DNA from: Noviherbaspirillum soli
GTDB taxonomy: Bacteria; Pseudomonadota; Gammaproteobacteria; Burkholderiales; Burkholderiaceae_D
Direction of reading: 5' to 3'
DNA: 64,000 nucleotides
Assembly (NCBI RefSeq): GCF_015352955.1
Contig: NZ_JACYOX010000032.1
Coordinates: 1 to 64,000 of the forward strand
This document shows, in pieces, positions 15,912 through 23,630 of the stretch (position 1 is the stretch's first letter; each line of letters starts with the position of its first letter). The translations under genes and the position numbers were made by a program. Under the pieces are notes generated by a model. That model was given only the letters and a program-made list of their open reading frames with translations. It was not told where the DNA came from and made no database searches.

Positions 15912-18404
15912 ATGGCAAACTGGCTTAGCGAAATTTCCGAAAAAAGCAGCGCATTCATGCCCCACGGGCATTGTTATCTCTGGATACCCAGCCTGCTGTG
16001 GATGCATGTGGTGTCGGATGCGCTGATCGGCATTGCCTATCTCGGCATCTCCTTTGTCCTCTACCTGCTGGTGCGGAAAATCAGGCTGCCCTTCAGCCCG
16101 GTGTTCATAGCCTTCGGCCTGTTCATCGGCCTGTGCGGCATCACCCACTTCATGAAGATATGGACGGTATGGCATCCGGACTACCTGCTGGACGGCCTGG
16201 TAAAGCTTGCCACCGCGGCCGCATCGGTTGCCACCGCCATCGGCCTGCTGTATATCCGGCCGCAAATCGAGCAAACCGTGGCGGCGGCCCGTCTCTCCGA
16301 AGAGCGCCGCGTGGAGCTGGAACGTGCCCACACCGAACTGGAAGCCCTGTACCGCAAGGTGAAGGAGCTCGATGAACTCAAGACCCAGTTCTTTGCCAAT
16401 GTCTCGCATGAACTGCGCACGCCCCTGACCCTGATGCTGGGTCCGGCCGAGCGCATGCGCGAAGATGCCGGCCTGAACCAGCAGCAGCGCCATGAACTTG
16501 ACCTGATCACCCGCAATGGCCGCAGCCTGCTGCGCCATGTCAACGACCTGCTGGACATCACCAAGCTGGAATCGCGTGAAATGCAACCGCATCGGACAAG
16601 GGTAGAACTGCAGCCATGGATCGAACAACTCGCGGCGCAGTTCGAGCCGATTGCCAGGCAGCGGCAATTGCGCTTCGATGTGGTGGCCGATGAAGCCATG
16701 CTGATCGAAGCCGATGCCGACATGATCGAGCGCGTCGTCATCAACCTGTTGTCGAATGCATTCAAGTTCACGCCAATAGGCGGCGAAGTGATCCTGCGGC
16801 TCGCGCGCGACGCCGGCCATCTGCTGCTCACCGTGGACGACAGCGGCCCCGGCATCGCCGAAGAAGCGCGCGAACTGGTCTTTGAACGCTTCCGCCAGGC
16901 CGATGGCAGCATCACCCGGCAATACGGCGGCACCGGGCTCGGCCTGGCCATCGTGAAAGACCTGGTCGGGCTGCATGGCGGCTCGGTGAAGGTTGATGCC
17001 AGTCCTGCCGGCGGCGCCCGCCTTACGGTGCAACTGCCGCTGAGCGCCAATGCCAATGCCGCCGTGCGGAATGCCCCACCCGCAGCCAGCCCCGCCACCC
17101 GGCTGGCGCTGTCGGCCATGCTGGAGGAGCTGGAGGAGCTGGGCCCGGCCGCAGCGGTCGAGCAGCCCGACGCGCCGCGTCCGCAGCGGCCATCGGTGCT
17201 GGTGGTGGAAGACAACCAGGACATGCGCCGCTTCCTGGCCGACACGCTGGCGCAGCACTACAACGTGGTCACCGCCGCGGACGGCCAGGAAGGCTATGAG
17301 CGCTTCCGGAAGCTGCAGCCCGATCTGGTCGTCAGCGACATCATGATGCCCCTGATGAGCGGCGAGCAGCTGGTGAAGGCCATACGCGGCAGCGGCGACA
17401 CGCCCGCCGCCACGCCCATCCTGCTGCTCAGCGCCAAGGCCGGTGATGACCTGCGGGTAAGGCTGCTGCGCGGTGGCGCGCAGGACTACCTGACCAAGCC
17501 CTTCCTGCCGCAGGAACTGCTGGCGCGCGCAGCAAACCTGGTAGCAACCAAGCGTGCAGGCGACCAGCTGCGCGGCGCGCTGGCCAGCGCCTCGCTGGAC
17601 ATCGAGGCGCTGGCATCGGAGCTGGTGACGCGGCACAGGCAACTCGAAGCCACGCGCGATGCGGCCGAGGTGGCGCGTGAACAGGCTGAACGCGCAAACC
17701 GGGTCAAGGGACTGTTTCTCGGCATGGTCTCGCACGAATTGCGTACGCCGATCGCCACCATCGACATGAATGTGCAGTTGCTGGAACGCAGCGGCGGCCT
17801 GCCCGACCCTGCCGCCACCCGCCTGCAACGCATGGCGCGCGCGACGCGCCAACTGGCCGGGCTGGTGGAAAGCCTGCTTGAACACACCCGCCTGGAAAGC
17901 GGGAAAATCGAGGCGCGTCCGGAGTCGCTCGATGTCGCGGCGATCGTGCATGAAGTGCTGGCCGCGCATGCCGACCAGGTTTCCGGCGCAGTGACGCTGT
18001 CGCTTGAGCCGCAGCAGACAGACCTGCCGCCCCTTGTCAGCGATGCCCGACTGCTGCGCATCGTCCTGGCCAACCTGATATCCAATGCCCTGAAATTCAC
18101 CAGCCAAGGTGCTGTAACGGTCCGATTGATGATGGAACGTGACGCACACGTGTTTGAAGTGACTGATACCGGGCAGGGCATTGACGAAGCTGATACAGCG
18201 CGGATCTTCCAGCCGTTCGAACGGCTCGAGCCGGTGCAGCACAAGAGTCTGCCCGGCGTTGGCCTGGGCCTGGCCCTGGTGGACCAGATCGTGCGGGCTC
18301 TGGGAGGCAGCATCACGGTGAGTTCCCGCCTGGGACTGGGCAGCCGCTTCCGCGTGCGCCTGCCCAGCCACGGCGTCCGTGAAACATTAACGCAACCGAC
18401 ATGA
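15912..18404 (+). CDS. Hybrid sensor kinase with ethylene-receptor-like membrane domain and two kinase modules
   Basis: An 830-residue protein. The start at 15912 is preferred because GGAG (15903-15906) precedes it; a start 11 codons upstream lacks a site. Residues 20-115 form three membrane helices resembling the ethylene-binding domain of ETR1-type receptors: Asp36 in helix 1 and Cys75/His79 in LCGITHFMKIW, the positions that hold Cu(I) in ETR1. There is no GAF domain. Then follow a coiled linker, HisKA-1 (His166 in FANVSHELRTP), HATPase-1 (NLLSNAFKFTP, DDSGPGI, GGTGLGLAI), a receiver (VLVVEDNQD, phospho-acceptor Asp476 in VVSDIMMP, Lys in YLTKPF), a coiled coil, HisKA-2 (His608 in GMVSHELRTP) and HATPase-2 (LISNALKFTS, DTGQGI, VGLGLALV). 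It is followed 13 bases later by a stand-alone receiver. The ligand is inferred, not shown. Confidence 0.88.
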   Translation: MANWLSEISEKSSAFMPHGHCYLWIPSLLWMHVVSDALIGIAYLGISFVLYLLVRKIRLPFSPVFIAFGLFIGLCGITHFMKIWTVWHPDYLLDGLVKLATAAASVATAIGLLYIRPQIEQTVAAARLSEERRVELERAHTELEALYRKVKELDELKTQFFANVSHELRTPLTLMLGPAERMREDAGLNQQQRHELDLITRNGRSLLRHVNDLLDITKLESREMQPHRTRVELQPWIEQLAAQFEPIARQRQLRFDVVADEAMLIEADADMIERVVINLLSNAFKFTPIGGEVILRLARDAGHLLLTVDDSGPGIAEEARELVFERFRQADGSITRQYGGTGLGLAIVKDLVGLHGGSVKVDASPAGGARLTVQLPLSANANAAVRNAPPAASPATRLALSAMLEELEELGPAAAVEQPDAPRPQRPSVLVVEDNQDMRRFLADTLAQHYNVVTAADGQEGYERFRKLQPDLVVSDIMMPLMSGEQLVKAIRGSGDTPAATPILLLSAKAGDDLRVRLLRGGAQDYLTKPFLPQELLARAANLVATKRAGDQLRGALASASLDIEALASELVTRHRQLEATRDAAEVAREQAERANRVKGLFLGMVSHELRTPIATIDMNVQLLERSGGLPDPAATRLQRMARATRQLAGLVESLLEHTRLESGKIEARPESLDVAAIVHEVLAAHADQVSGAVTLSLEPQQTDLPPLVSDARLLRIVLANLISNALKFTSQGAVTVRLMMERDAHVFEVTDTGQGIDEADTARIFQPFERLEPVQHKSLPGVGLGLALVDQIVRALGGSITVSSRLGLGSRFRVRLPSHGVRETLTQPT

Positions 18405-18417
18405 AACGGAGAGACGG

Positions 18418-18792
18418 ATGCCATGCAAGCACATCGTTGTGATTGAAGATGACACCGACTTGCGCGAGACGATGAAGGATCTTCTCGAGATGGAGGGTTT
18501 CCGCGTCTTTACCGCCAGCAATGGCAGGGAAGGCTTGCGCCAGATCGAGCAGAATGGCCAGCCCTGCCTCATTCTGCTGGATCTGATGATGCCGGTGATG
18601 AACGGCTGGGAGTTCCTGGAAACCTTGCGCCGAAAGCACACAGCGCCGCTGGCGCAAACGCCGGTGGCGGTGGTGTCGGCCGCGGCCGATATCGCCGATG
18701 TCGAGCGCGATTACGGCTGCAGCGTGTTGAAGAAGCCGGTCAGCCTGGAAAGCCTGTTCGCCCTTGCGCATGCGCATTGCGATCTGTGCTAG
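18418..18792 (+). CDS. Single-domain response regulator (CheY-like)
   Basis: A 124-residue receiver domain without an output domain: acidic pair in VVIEDDTDLRE, phospho-acceptor Asp55 in LILLDLMMPVMNGWEF, a switch Ser/Ala position in VAVVSAAAD, and the conserved Lys in VLKKPVSLESL. It begins 13 bases after the double-kinase gene and is presumably co-transcribed, so it is the likely final phospho-acceptor. Having no DNA-binding part, it should act by protein-protein contact or as a phosphate sink. Confidence 0.9.
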   Translation: MPCKHIVVIEDDTDLRETMKDLLEMEGFRVFTASNGREGLRQIEQNGQPCLILLDLMMPVMNGWEFLETLRRKHTAPLAQTPVAVVSAAADIADVERDYGCSVLKKPVSLESLFALAHAHCDLC

Positions 18793-18837
18793 ATCACCTT
18801 CGGATAAGCGACCGGGAATTCGCTCTTCAACAGCCTG

Positions 18838-19239
18838 CTAGCCGCCGCCAGCATCCCGCCGCACCGGCGGATAACGCCACCATGCCAGCGTGACCAGCGC
18901 GCCGAAGACGCTGTAGGCCAGCACGAAAATCCAGGCAGGCAGCCGATAGTAAAGGAGCCTGCCGAGCCAGTAGGCGATGAAGCCGTCTGCATGGCTGCCC
19001 GTTTCACCCGGGCCGCGCAGCCAGACTTCCAGCGTGGTCAATGGACAGTCCAGGCCCAGCCAGGCTTGCCCGACCACGATGCCGATCCCCGCAAGATGCG
19101 CCAGCCGGAACCACCAGCCATTGACCCAGCGCCAGCCCGCCTGGTTGCCGGCGAAAATCAGCACCAGCCCGCCGACGATGAACAGTACCACCGCGGCATG
19201 CAGGGTCAGCACGATGTCGGCAAGAAGGGAATGAGACAT
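18838..19239 (-). CDS. DUF2784-family membrane protein
   Basis: A 133-residue protein with four membrane helices. The family signature is visible: VLTLHAAVVLFIVGGLVL, then AGWRWVNGWWFRLAHLAGI, and the extracytoplasmic CPLTTLEVWLR loop with its conserved Cys, followed by LLYYRLPAWIFVLAYSVFG. The ATG at 19239 is preferred over an in-frame TTG nine bases upstream. Function unknown. It is followed on the minus strand by no other gene and lies downstream of two minus-strand small genes, so the three may form an operon. Confidence 0.8.
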   Translation of the reverse strand: MSHSLLADIVLTLHAAVVLFIVGGLVLIFAGNQAGWRWVNGWWFRLAHLAGIGIVVGQAWLGLDCPLTTLEVWLRGPGETGSHADGFIAYWLGRLLYYRLPAWIFVLAYSVFGALVTLAWWRYPPVRRDAGGG

Positions 19240-19254
19240 GGACGCCAAGCACCA

Positions 19255-19578
19255 TCAGGCCGGCGCGGCGAGACTGTCGTACCAGTCGCGGTAAGGAGAA
19301 TTTTTGACCAGGTGCCGGTTGTAATCGGGCGCGTCATCGGTCCACCAGACGGGGCCGCGCTCGCCCAGCGCTATTTTGGCCGCATCGACCTGCGCTCTCG
19401 CAGCATGTAACGCGTCCGCGTCGTCGGCACGCAGCGCCACACCCACGGCCCGGCGCGCGCGCATGAGCTCACGGGTGAGAGCGCTGCGGCGCTCTGGCGG
19501 CAATGCCGGATTGCTGGTACGCCAGAGCCTGCCGCGCACCACGAAGTAACGCCCATCGGGCGTGACGGGATATTTCAT
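19255..19578 (-). CDS. Conserved hypothetical protein (107 aa)
   Basis: A soluble 107-residue protein starting MKYPVTPDGRYFVVRGRLWR, with an Arg-rich helical middle (RRSALTRELMRARRAVGVAL) and a distinctive C-terminal block GERGPVWWTDDAPDYNRHLV. Proteins with this layout are widespread in proteobacteria and are sometimes labelled 'biopolymer transporter Tol', a name with no support in the sequence. AGAGG upstream supports the start. It is probably in one transcript with the downstream DUF2784 gene, 15 bases away. Confidence 0.75.
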   Translation of the reverse strand: MKYPVTPDGRYFVVRGRLWRTSNPALPPERRSALTRELMRARRAVGVALRADDADALHAARAQVDAAKIALGERGPVWWTDDAPDYNRHLVKNSPYRDWYDSLAAPA

Positions 19579-19640
19579 GCAGCCTCTTGTGAAGGCCGGG
19601 CCGCCTGCCGCGCGGAGCGCGGCACAGCGGCGGCAGTGCC

Positions 19641-19919
19641 TCAGGCCTTCAGATGTGCCGAGATCAGCTTGGTCATTTCAAACATGGAGACCTGCTTCTT
19701 GCCTTCGAAGACAGCTTCCAGCTTGGCGTCGGCATTGATCATGCGACGGTTGGCCGCATCCTGCAGATCATGCTTCTTGATGTAGTCCCACACTTTCTTG
19801 GTGACTTCGGTGCGCGGCATCGGCTCGGCGCCGACCACTTCAGCCAACACCTTCGAAGGCGTCACGGGCTTCATGAACGCCGCGTTTGGCTTGCTCTCTT
19901 TTTTTGCTGCTGTTGCCAT
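19641..19919 (-). CDS. SWIB/MDM2-domain protein
   Basis: A 92-residue protein consisting of a basic N-terminus (MATAAKKESKPNAAF) and a single SWIB domain: MKPVTPSKVLAEVVGAEPMPRTEVTKKVW, then YIKKHDLQDAANRRMINADAKL and FEMTKLISAHL. SWIB domains are best known from eukaryotic chromatin remodellers; stand-alone bacterial copies occur in Chlamydia, where one is fused to topoisomerase, and in many proteobacteria. A nucleoid or protein-binding role is plausible but unproven. GGAG precedes the start. A 16-bp perfect hairpin lies 28 bases upstream in its leader. Confidence 0.88.
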   Translation of the reverse strand: MATAAKKESKPNAAFMKPVTPSKVLAEVVGAEPMPRTEVTKKVWDYIKKHDLQDAANRRMINADAKLEAVFEGKKQVSMFEMTKLISAHLKA

Positions 19920-19946
19920 GAATTACTCCAAAGTTCAGTCATATAA

Positions 19947-19992
19947 AAGCGCAAAACCCCGCATGCAATGGATCAGGCGGGGTTTTGCGCTT
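19947..19992 (-). promoter_or_regulatory. Perfect 16-bp hairpin in the SWIB gene leader
   Basis: AAGCGCAAAACCCCGC (19947-19962) pairs perfectly with its complement at 19977-19992 around a 14-base loop. Read on the minus strand, the hairpin ends in a T-rich run (TTTTATAT) 28 bases before the SWIB start codon. It could terminate read-through from upstream minus-strand transcription or act as an attenuator of the SWIB gene. Confidence 0.55.
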
Positions 19993-20143
19993 CAAGCGCC
20001 GGAAAAGCCGGAACGTCGCGAATTCTATCCTACTTCCTCCGGGCTGCATAACCGCCAGGGAGTGGCCCACCTTTGAAGGATATCAACACCGCTGCGGCAT
20101 GGCCGCTACACTGGCGTCCAAGTTCACGAATGAGGGAAAAGCG

Positions 20144-20371
20144 ATGACATCCATCGATGCATTTGTCAGAAAGCAGAAACCGGGCGCGCAGTTCGTTGTC
20201 AGCGCGCAGATGCTGCGCATGAAACCGCAGGAATTCGACACGCTGGCACAACAATGGCTGGATGATGGAGGGCCGGGCTTCAATGTCACCGGCGTGCCGC
20301 ACCGCGTCGTGGTGGACGGGCAATTCCTGATCAGCCGCGTCACCGTGATCCGTACCAGCGCCGTAGTCTGA
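20144..20371 (+). CDS. Small protein of unknown function (75 aa)
   Basis: ATG 20144 has GAGGG at 20132-20136. The protein begins MTSIDAFVRKQKPGAQFVVS and contains MKPQEFDTLAQQWLDDGG and VPHRVVVDGQFLISRVTVIR. The composition is natural (mixed alpha/beta, soluble). It is convergent with the LysR gene to its right and divergent from the SWIB gene to its left. I do not recognise the family; no membrane segment or signal peptide. Confidence 0.55.
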   Translation: MTSIDAFVRKQKPGAQFVVSAQMLRMKPQEFDTLAQQWLDDGGPGFNVTGVPHRVVVDGQFLISRVTVIRTSAVV

Positions 20372-20402
20372 ACGCATTCCACAGCGACTTGCTTGCTCTC
20401 GT

Positions 20403-21275
20403 TCAGTCGGCCTTCAGCATCGCCAGGAAGGCCGCGGCGGCGATCGAATCCTGCCGGCCGCGCTGGCGCACGATGCAGATGTGACGCCGGAACGCCGGGT
20501 CGGACAGCGGGATCTTCACCACGTCCGCGTTCTGGAAATGAAACATCGCCACCGCCGGCACAATCGCAATGCCGACGCCGCTGGCAACCAGCCCGGCAGC
20601 GGTTGCCATGGTCGATACTTCCATCGCCGTTTTCAGCCGCTGCGGGAACATCACCGCGTCGATCTGCTGCCGGATGCTGCTGTACCGGTCCTGCTGCACC
20701 AGCGGGTAATCCAGCAGATCGGTGCCATGGACCGCCGGCCTGCCCGCCAGCGGATGGCCCGGCGGGCACACCACGAAAAAGCAATCCGGCCATGCCGGCT
20801 CGGCCTCGAACTCGGTCGACGGCAACGCGGCCGTCAGCGCGAAGTCGACCTGGCCGCGCCGCAGCAGGTCCAGGCAGTCATCGGCAGTCACGTCCCGCAG
20901 CGCCAGTTCCAGCTGTGGATGGCGCGCTCTGAACCGGGCAATCACCGGCGGCAGCCGCCAGGCTGCGATCGAAGGCAGCGCTGCAACCGCGACCCGGCCG
21001 GTGCGCAATGCGGTGTAGTCGCGCATCTCGGCCAGCGCGCTATCGAACTCTGCCAGCAGCCGCGTGGCGGACCTGGCGAAGGCGCCGCCTTCCACCGTCA
21101 GTTCGACGCGCCGGGTACCGCGGTCGAACAGCCGCACGCCCAGGTTTTGTTCGAGGCTGCGGATCAGCATGCTGAACGCGGGCTGCGACAGATGGGCAGC
21201 TTCCGCGGCGCGTGTGAAATTCTTCTTTTCGGCAAGCGCCAGAAACGCCTTGAGGTGGCGGGTTGAAATGTCCAT
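20403..21275 (-). CDS. LysR-family transcriptional regulator
   Basis: A 290-residue regulator with an N-terminal winged helix (residues 1-60: FLALAEKKNFTRAAEAAHLSQ and LEQNLGVRLFDRGTRRVELT) and a periplasmic-binding-like effector domain (about 90-290, with VAALPSIAAWRLPPVIARFR and the AAGLVASGVGIAIVPA loop). It is transcribed divergently from the altronate-dehydratase-like gene, 143 bp away, the classic arrangement for local control of a catabolic gene by a sugar-acid-derived inducer (inference). Confidence 0.9.
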   Translation of the reverse strand: MDISTRHLKAFLALAEKKNFTRAAEAAHLSQPAFSMLIRSLEQNLGVRLFDRGTRRVELTVEGGAFARSATRLLAEFDSALAEMRDYTALRTGRVAVAALPSIAAWRLPPVIARFRARHPQLELALRDVTADDCLDLLRRGQVDFALTAALPSTEFEAEPAWPDCFFVVCPPGHPLAGRPAVHGTDLLDYPLVQQDRYSSIRQQIDAVMFPQRLKTAMEVSTMATAAGLVASGVGIAIVPAVAMFHFQNADVVKIPLSDPAFRRHICIVRQRGRQDSIAAAAFLAMLKAD

Positions 21276-21418
21276 GGCTTGTCAGGTCGGCGACTGATTG
21301 ATTTGGCATTCGAATAGGTTCATCAGAATTATCAATTTTTATTTCGGATCGTGCTGGCAAATAATCGGCATCGCGGCCAGCGGATATCCGCATGGCCATG
21401 CCTGACCCGGAGAGAAAG

Positions 21419-22966
21419 ATGATAGAAACCTCGCAAAAGCAATTCCTCGGCCCCGTGATCCGCCTGCATCCGGGCGACAACGTCGTGGTCGCGCGTACCG
21501 ACATCGGCATAGGCATGGAAGTGCCGGCGGAGCGTTTCGTCAGCCGCAGCCAGGTGCCGGCCGGCTACAAGATCGCCTCGCGCCCGATCCGCAAGGATGA
21601 GCCGATACGCAAGTACAACGTGGTGGTGGGCTTTGCGGCCATCGACATCCCGGCCGGCACGCTGGTCCATGGCCACAACACCGAGTTCCGCGAATTCCAG
21701 CGCGATTATGCGCATGCATCCGAGTTCGCGCCCGTCGACTACCTTCCCGAAGGCCAGCGCGCGACTTTCCAGGGCATCGTGCGCGCCGATGGCCGCGTCG
21801 CCACGCGCAACTACATCGGCATCCTGTCCACCGTCAATTGCTCGGCCACCGCGGTGCGCCGCATTGCCGACTGGTTCACGCCGGAGCGGCTGGCCGACTA
21901 TTCGAATGTCGATGGCGTGGTGGCCTTCAGCCACTCACTGGGTTGCGGCATGGAAATGACGGGCGAGCCGATGGCGCTGCTGCGGCGGACCATGGCCGGC
22001 TATGCGCGCCACGCCAACCTGGCGGCAGTGCTGGTGGTGGGCCTGGGCTGCGAGCGCAACCAGTTGAACGGCCTGCTGGCGGACGAGCGGCTGGAAGCCG
22101 GCCCGCTGCTGCGCACCTTCGTCATGCAGGACACCGGCGGCACCAGGAAGACCATCGAAGCCGGCGTGGCGGCGGTCCGGGAACTGCTGCCGGCAGCCAA
22201 CCGGGTACAGCGCCAGACCGTCTCGGCCAGCCACCTGTGCGTGGGCCTGCAGTGCGGCGGCTCGGACGGCTTTTCCTCGATCACGGCGAATCCGGCGCTG
22301 GGTTCGGCGGTGGATCTTCTGGCGCGCCATGGCGGCACCGCCATCCTGTCCGAAACGCCCGAGATCTATGGCGTGGAACACACCCTGACCCGGCGTTCGG
22401 CCAACCGCGAGGTTGGCGAACAGCTGCTTGAGCGCATCCGCTGGTGGAAGGATGTCTATTCGGTCGGGCGCGACGTGCAGATCAACGGCCAGGTCAGCCC
22501 CGGCAACCAGGCCGGCGGGCTGGCGAACATCTTCGAAAAGTCGCTGGGCTCATCGATGAAGGGCGGCACCGGCCCGCTGATGGCGGTCTATCGTTATGCC
22601 GAGCCGGTAACGGCCAAGGGCCTGGTATTCATGGACACGCCGGGTTATGACCCGGTATCGGCCACGGGCCAGATCGCCGGCGGCGCCAACCTGATCGCCT
22701 TCACCACCGGCCGCGGCTCGATGTTTGGCGCCAAGCCGGTGCCTTCGATCAAGCTGGCGACGAACACGCCGATGTATCAGCGGCTGGAGGAAGACATGGA
22801 CATCAACTGCGGCGAGATCCTGGACGGTTCGATGTCGATCGAGGCGATGGGGGAAAGGATCTTTGAACTGATGCTGCGCACGGCGTCCGGCGAGGCCAGC
22901 AAGAGTGAATTGCTGGGCCTGGGGGACAACGAGTTCGTGCCCTGGCAGATCGGGATCATGAGTTAG
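21419..22966 (+). CDS. UxaA-family dehydratase (altronate/galactarate dehydratase-like)
   Basis: A 515-residue protein with an N-terminal SAF domain (about residues 10-80, VIRLHPGDNVVVARTDIGIG) and a C-terminal UxaA/GarD catalytic domain. The latter has VATRNYIGILSTVNCSATAV, FSHSLGCGMEM, VVGLGCERNQLNG, LQCGGSDGFSSITANPALG, GAQ-free region TARKT-like TGGTRKTIEAG, and the C-terminal NCGEILDG. The Cys and Asp/Glu residues around these loops bind Fe(II) in the family. It dehydrates D-altronate or a related aldonate/aldarate to a 2-keto-3-deoxy acid; the exact substrate is uncertain. GGAGAG at 21409-21414 favours ATG 21419 over an upstream ATG at 21392. A divergent LysR gene probably controls it. 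Confidence 0.88.
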   Translation: MIETSQKQFLGPVIRLHPGDNVVVARTDIGIGMEVPAERFVSRSQVPAGYKIASRPIRKDEPIRKYNVVVGFAAIDIPAGTLVHGHNTEFREFQRDYAHASEFAPVDYLPEGQRATFQGIVRADGRVATRNYIGILSTVNCSATAVRRIADWFTPERLADYSNVDGVVAFSHSLGCGMEMTGEPMALLRRTMAGYARHANLAAVLVVGLGCERNQLNGLLADERLEAGPLLRTFVMQDTGGTRKTIEAGVAAVRELLPAANRVQRQTVSASHLCVGLQCGGSDGFSSITANPALGSAVDLLARHGGTAILSETPEIYGVEHTLTRRSANREVGEQLLERIRWWKDVYSVGRDVQINGQVSPGNQAGGLANIFEKSLGSSMKGGTGPLMAVYRYAEPVTAKGLVFMDTPGYDPVSATGQIAGGANLIAFTTGRGSMFGAKPVPSIKLATNTPMYQRLEEDMDINCGEILDGSMSIEAMGERIFELMLRTASGEASKSELLGLGDNEFVPWQIGIMS

Positions 22967-23066
22967 GGGGTGGAGGCCAGGGCGTAGCGCACGCCGGGGC
23001 CTTGGCTGCGGGCATTGCTGGTCACAACCTTGTTGAACGGGGAAGCCTGGATTACGCGCGGCGGGC

Positions 23067-23330
23067 TAGCGCATTTCCAGCCTGACTGGCATCCACCGGC
23101 CAAGCAGGATTGCCTTTGGAAGAGTCGCCCGAGGCTTAGTAGGGTGCAATACCCGAAGGGCATTGCACGCGGCCGCATACCGCAAAGACCATCTCAAGGA
23201 CCTTCGCTGGTCCACGTATGGTGGAATGCCCCTTCGGGGTATTCCACCCTACAGCATCAGGGGTATGTGCAGGATGCAGGGTGCGCCGCGCCTAAACCTG
23301 CGGCATGAGGCTAGTCTGGCCAAATTCGCT
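23067..23330. repeat. Dispersed repeat, copy A (inverted copy at 49292-49561)
   Basis: About 264 bp that match, in reverse complement, the segment 49292-49561 with scattered substitutions and small indels. Shared landmarks include GACTCTTCCAAAGGCAA, GGACCAGCGAAGGT and CAGCCTCATGCCGC (as read in copy B). Two strong hairpins lie inside: 23144-23168 (GTGCAAT...ATTGCAC) and 23220-23248 (GGTGGAAT...ATTCCACC). No coding capacity is convincing; frames across it are Trp/Pro/Arg-rich and have no ribosome site. It sits about 100 bp after the stop of the UxaA-family gene. This is probably a non-autonomous repeat family in the genome. Confidence 0.8.
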
Positions 23331-23393
23331 CTAATGGATAACGGCTGGAGCCATTGCGGTTGCGGTTGACGTACGCGCATCGACAGTGCCGTC

Positions 23394-23475
23394 GATGCCT
23401 GAAGCGGGGTGCGGCTAAACTTGCTACGCTGCGCGGCGCTCTGACAGACGCCGCACCTTATCCGCTTCAGGCATC
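23394..23475. repeat. Nested inverted repeat (possible large hairpin)
   Basis: GATGCCTGAAGCGG at 23394-23407 pairs perfectly with 23462-23475, and the adjoining GGTGCGGC (23408-23415) pairs with GCCGCACC (23450-23457), leaving a 4-base bulge and a 34-base loop. About 22 bp of stem with no T-tract suggests a REP-like or structural element rather than a simple terminator. Just to its right (about 23530-23560) is a short CTCCTG tandem repeat. The remainder of 23476-23630 holds no supported gene. Confidence 0.6.
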
Positions 23476-23630
23476 GCCGTCATGGCGCGATCAACGGGAC
23501 TTAACAGCAACGGCAACTTCAAAAGCAACTGCAACTGCTCCCGCTCCTGCTCCTGCTCCTGCCCGTTCAACTTCCCCAAGCCCCTGCGCCAACCACGCAC
23601 CAGCCCGCCGGCAAGGCCAAAACCCCCATA

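Noticed and set aside
15846-18371. 841-codon minus-strand frame opposite the double kinase
   Set aside because: Antisense shadow; His/Gln/Arg-rich composition without motifs, while the + strand shows two kinase cores and a receiver.
23530-23560. CTCCTG tandem repeat as a CRISPR or phase-variable tract
   Set aside because: Only a few short units, no spacers, and not inside a gene or promoter that it could switch.
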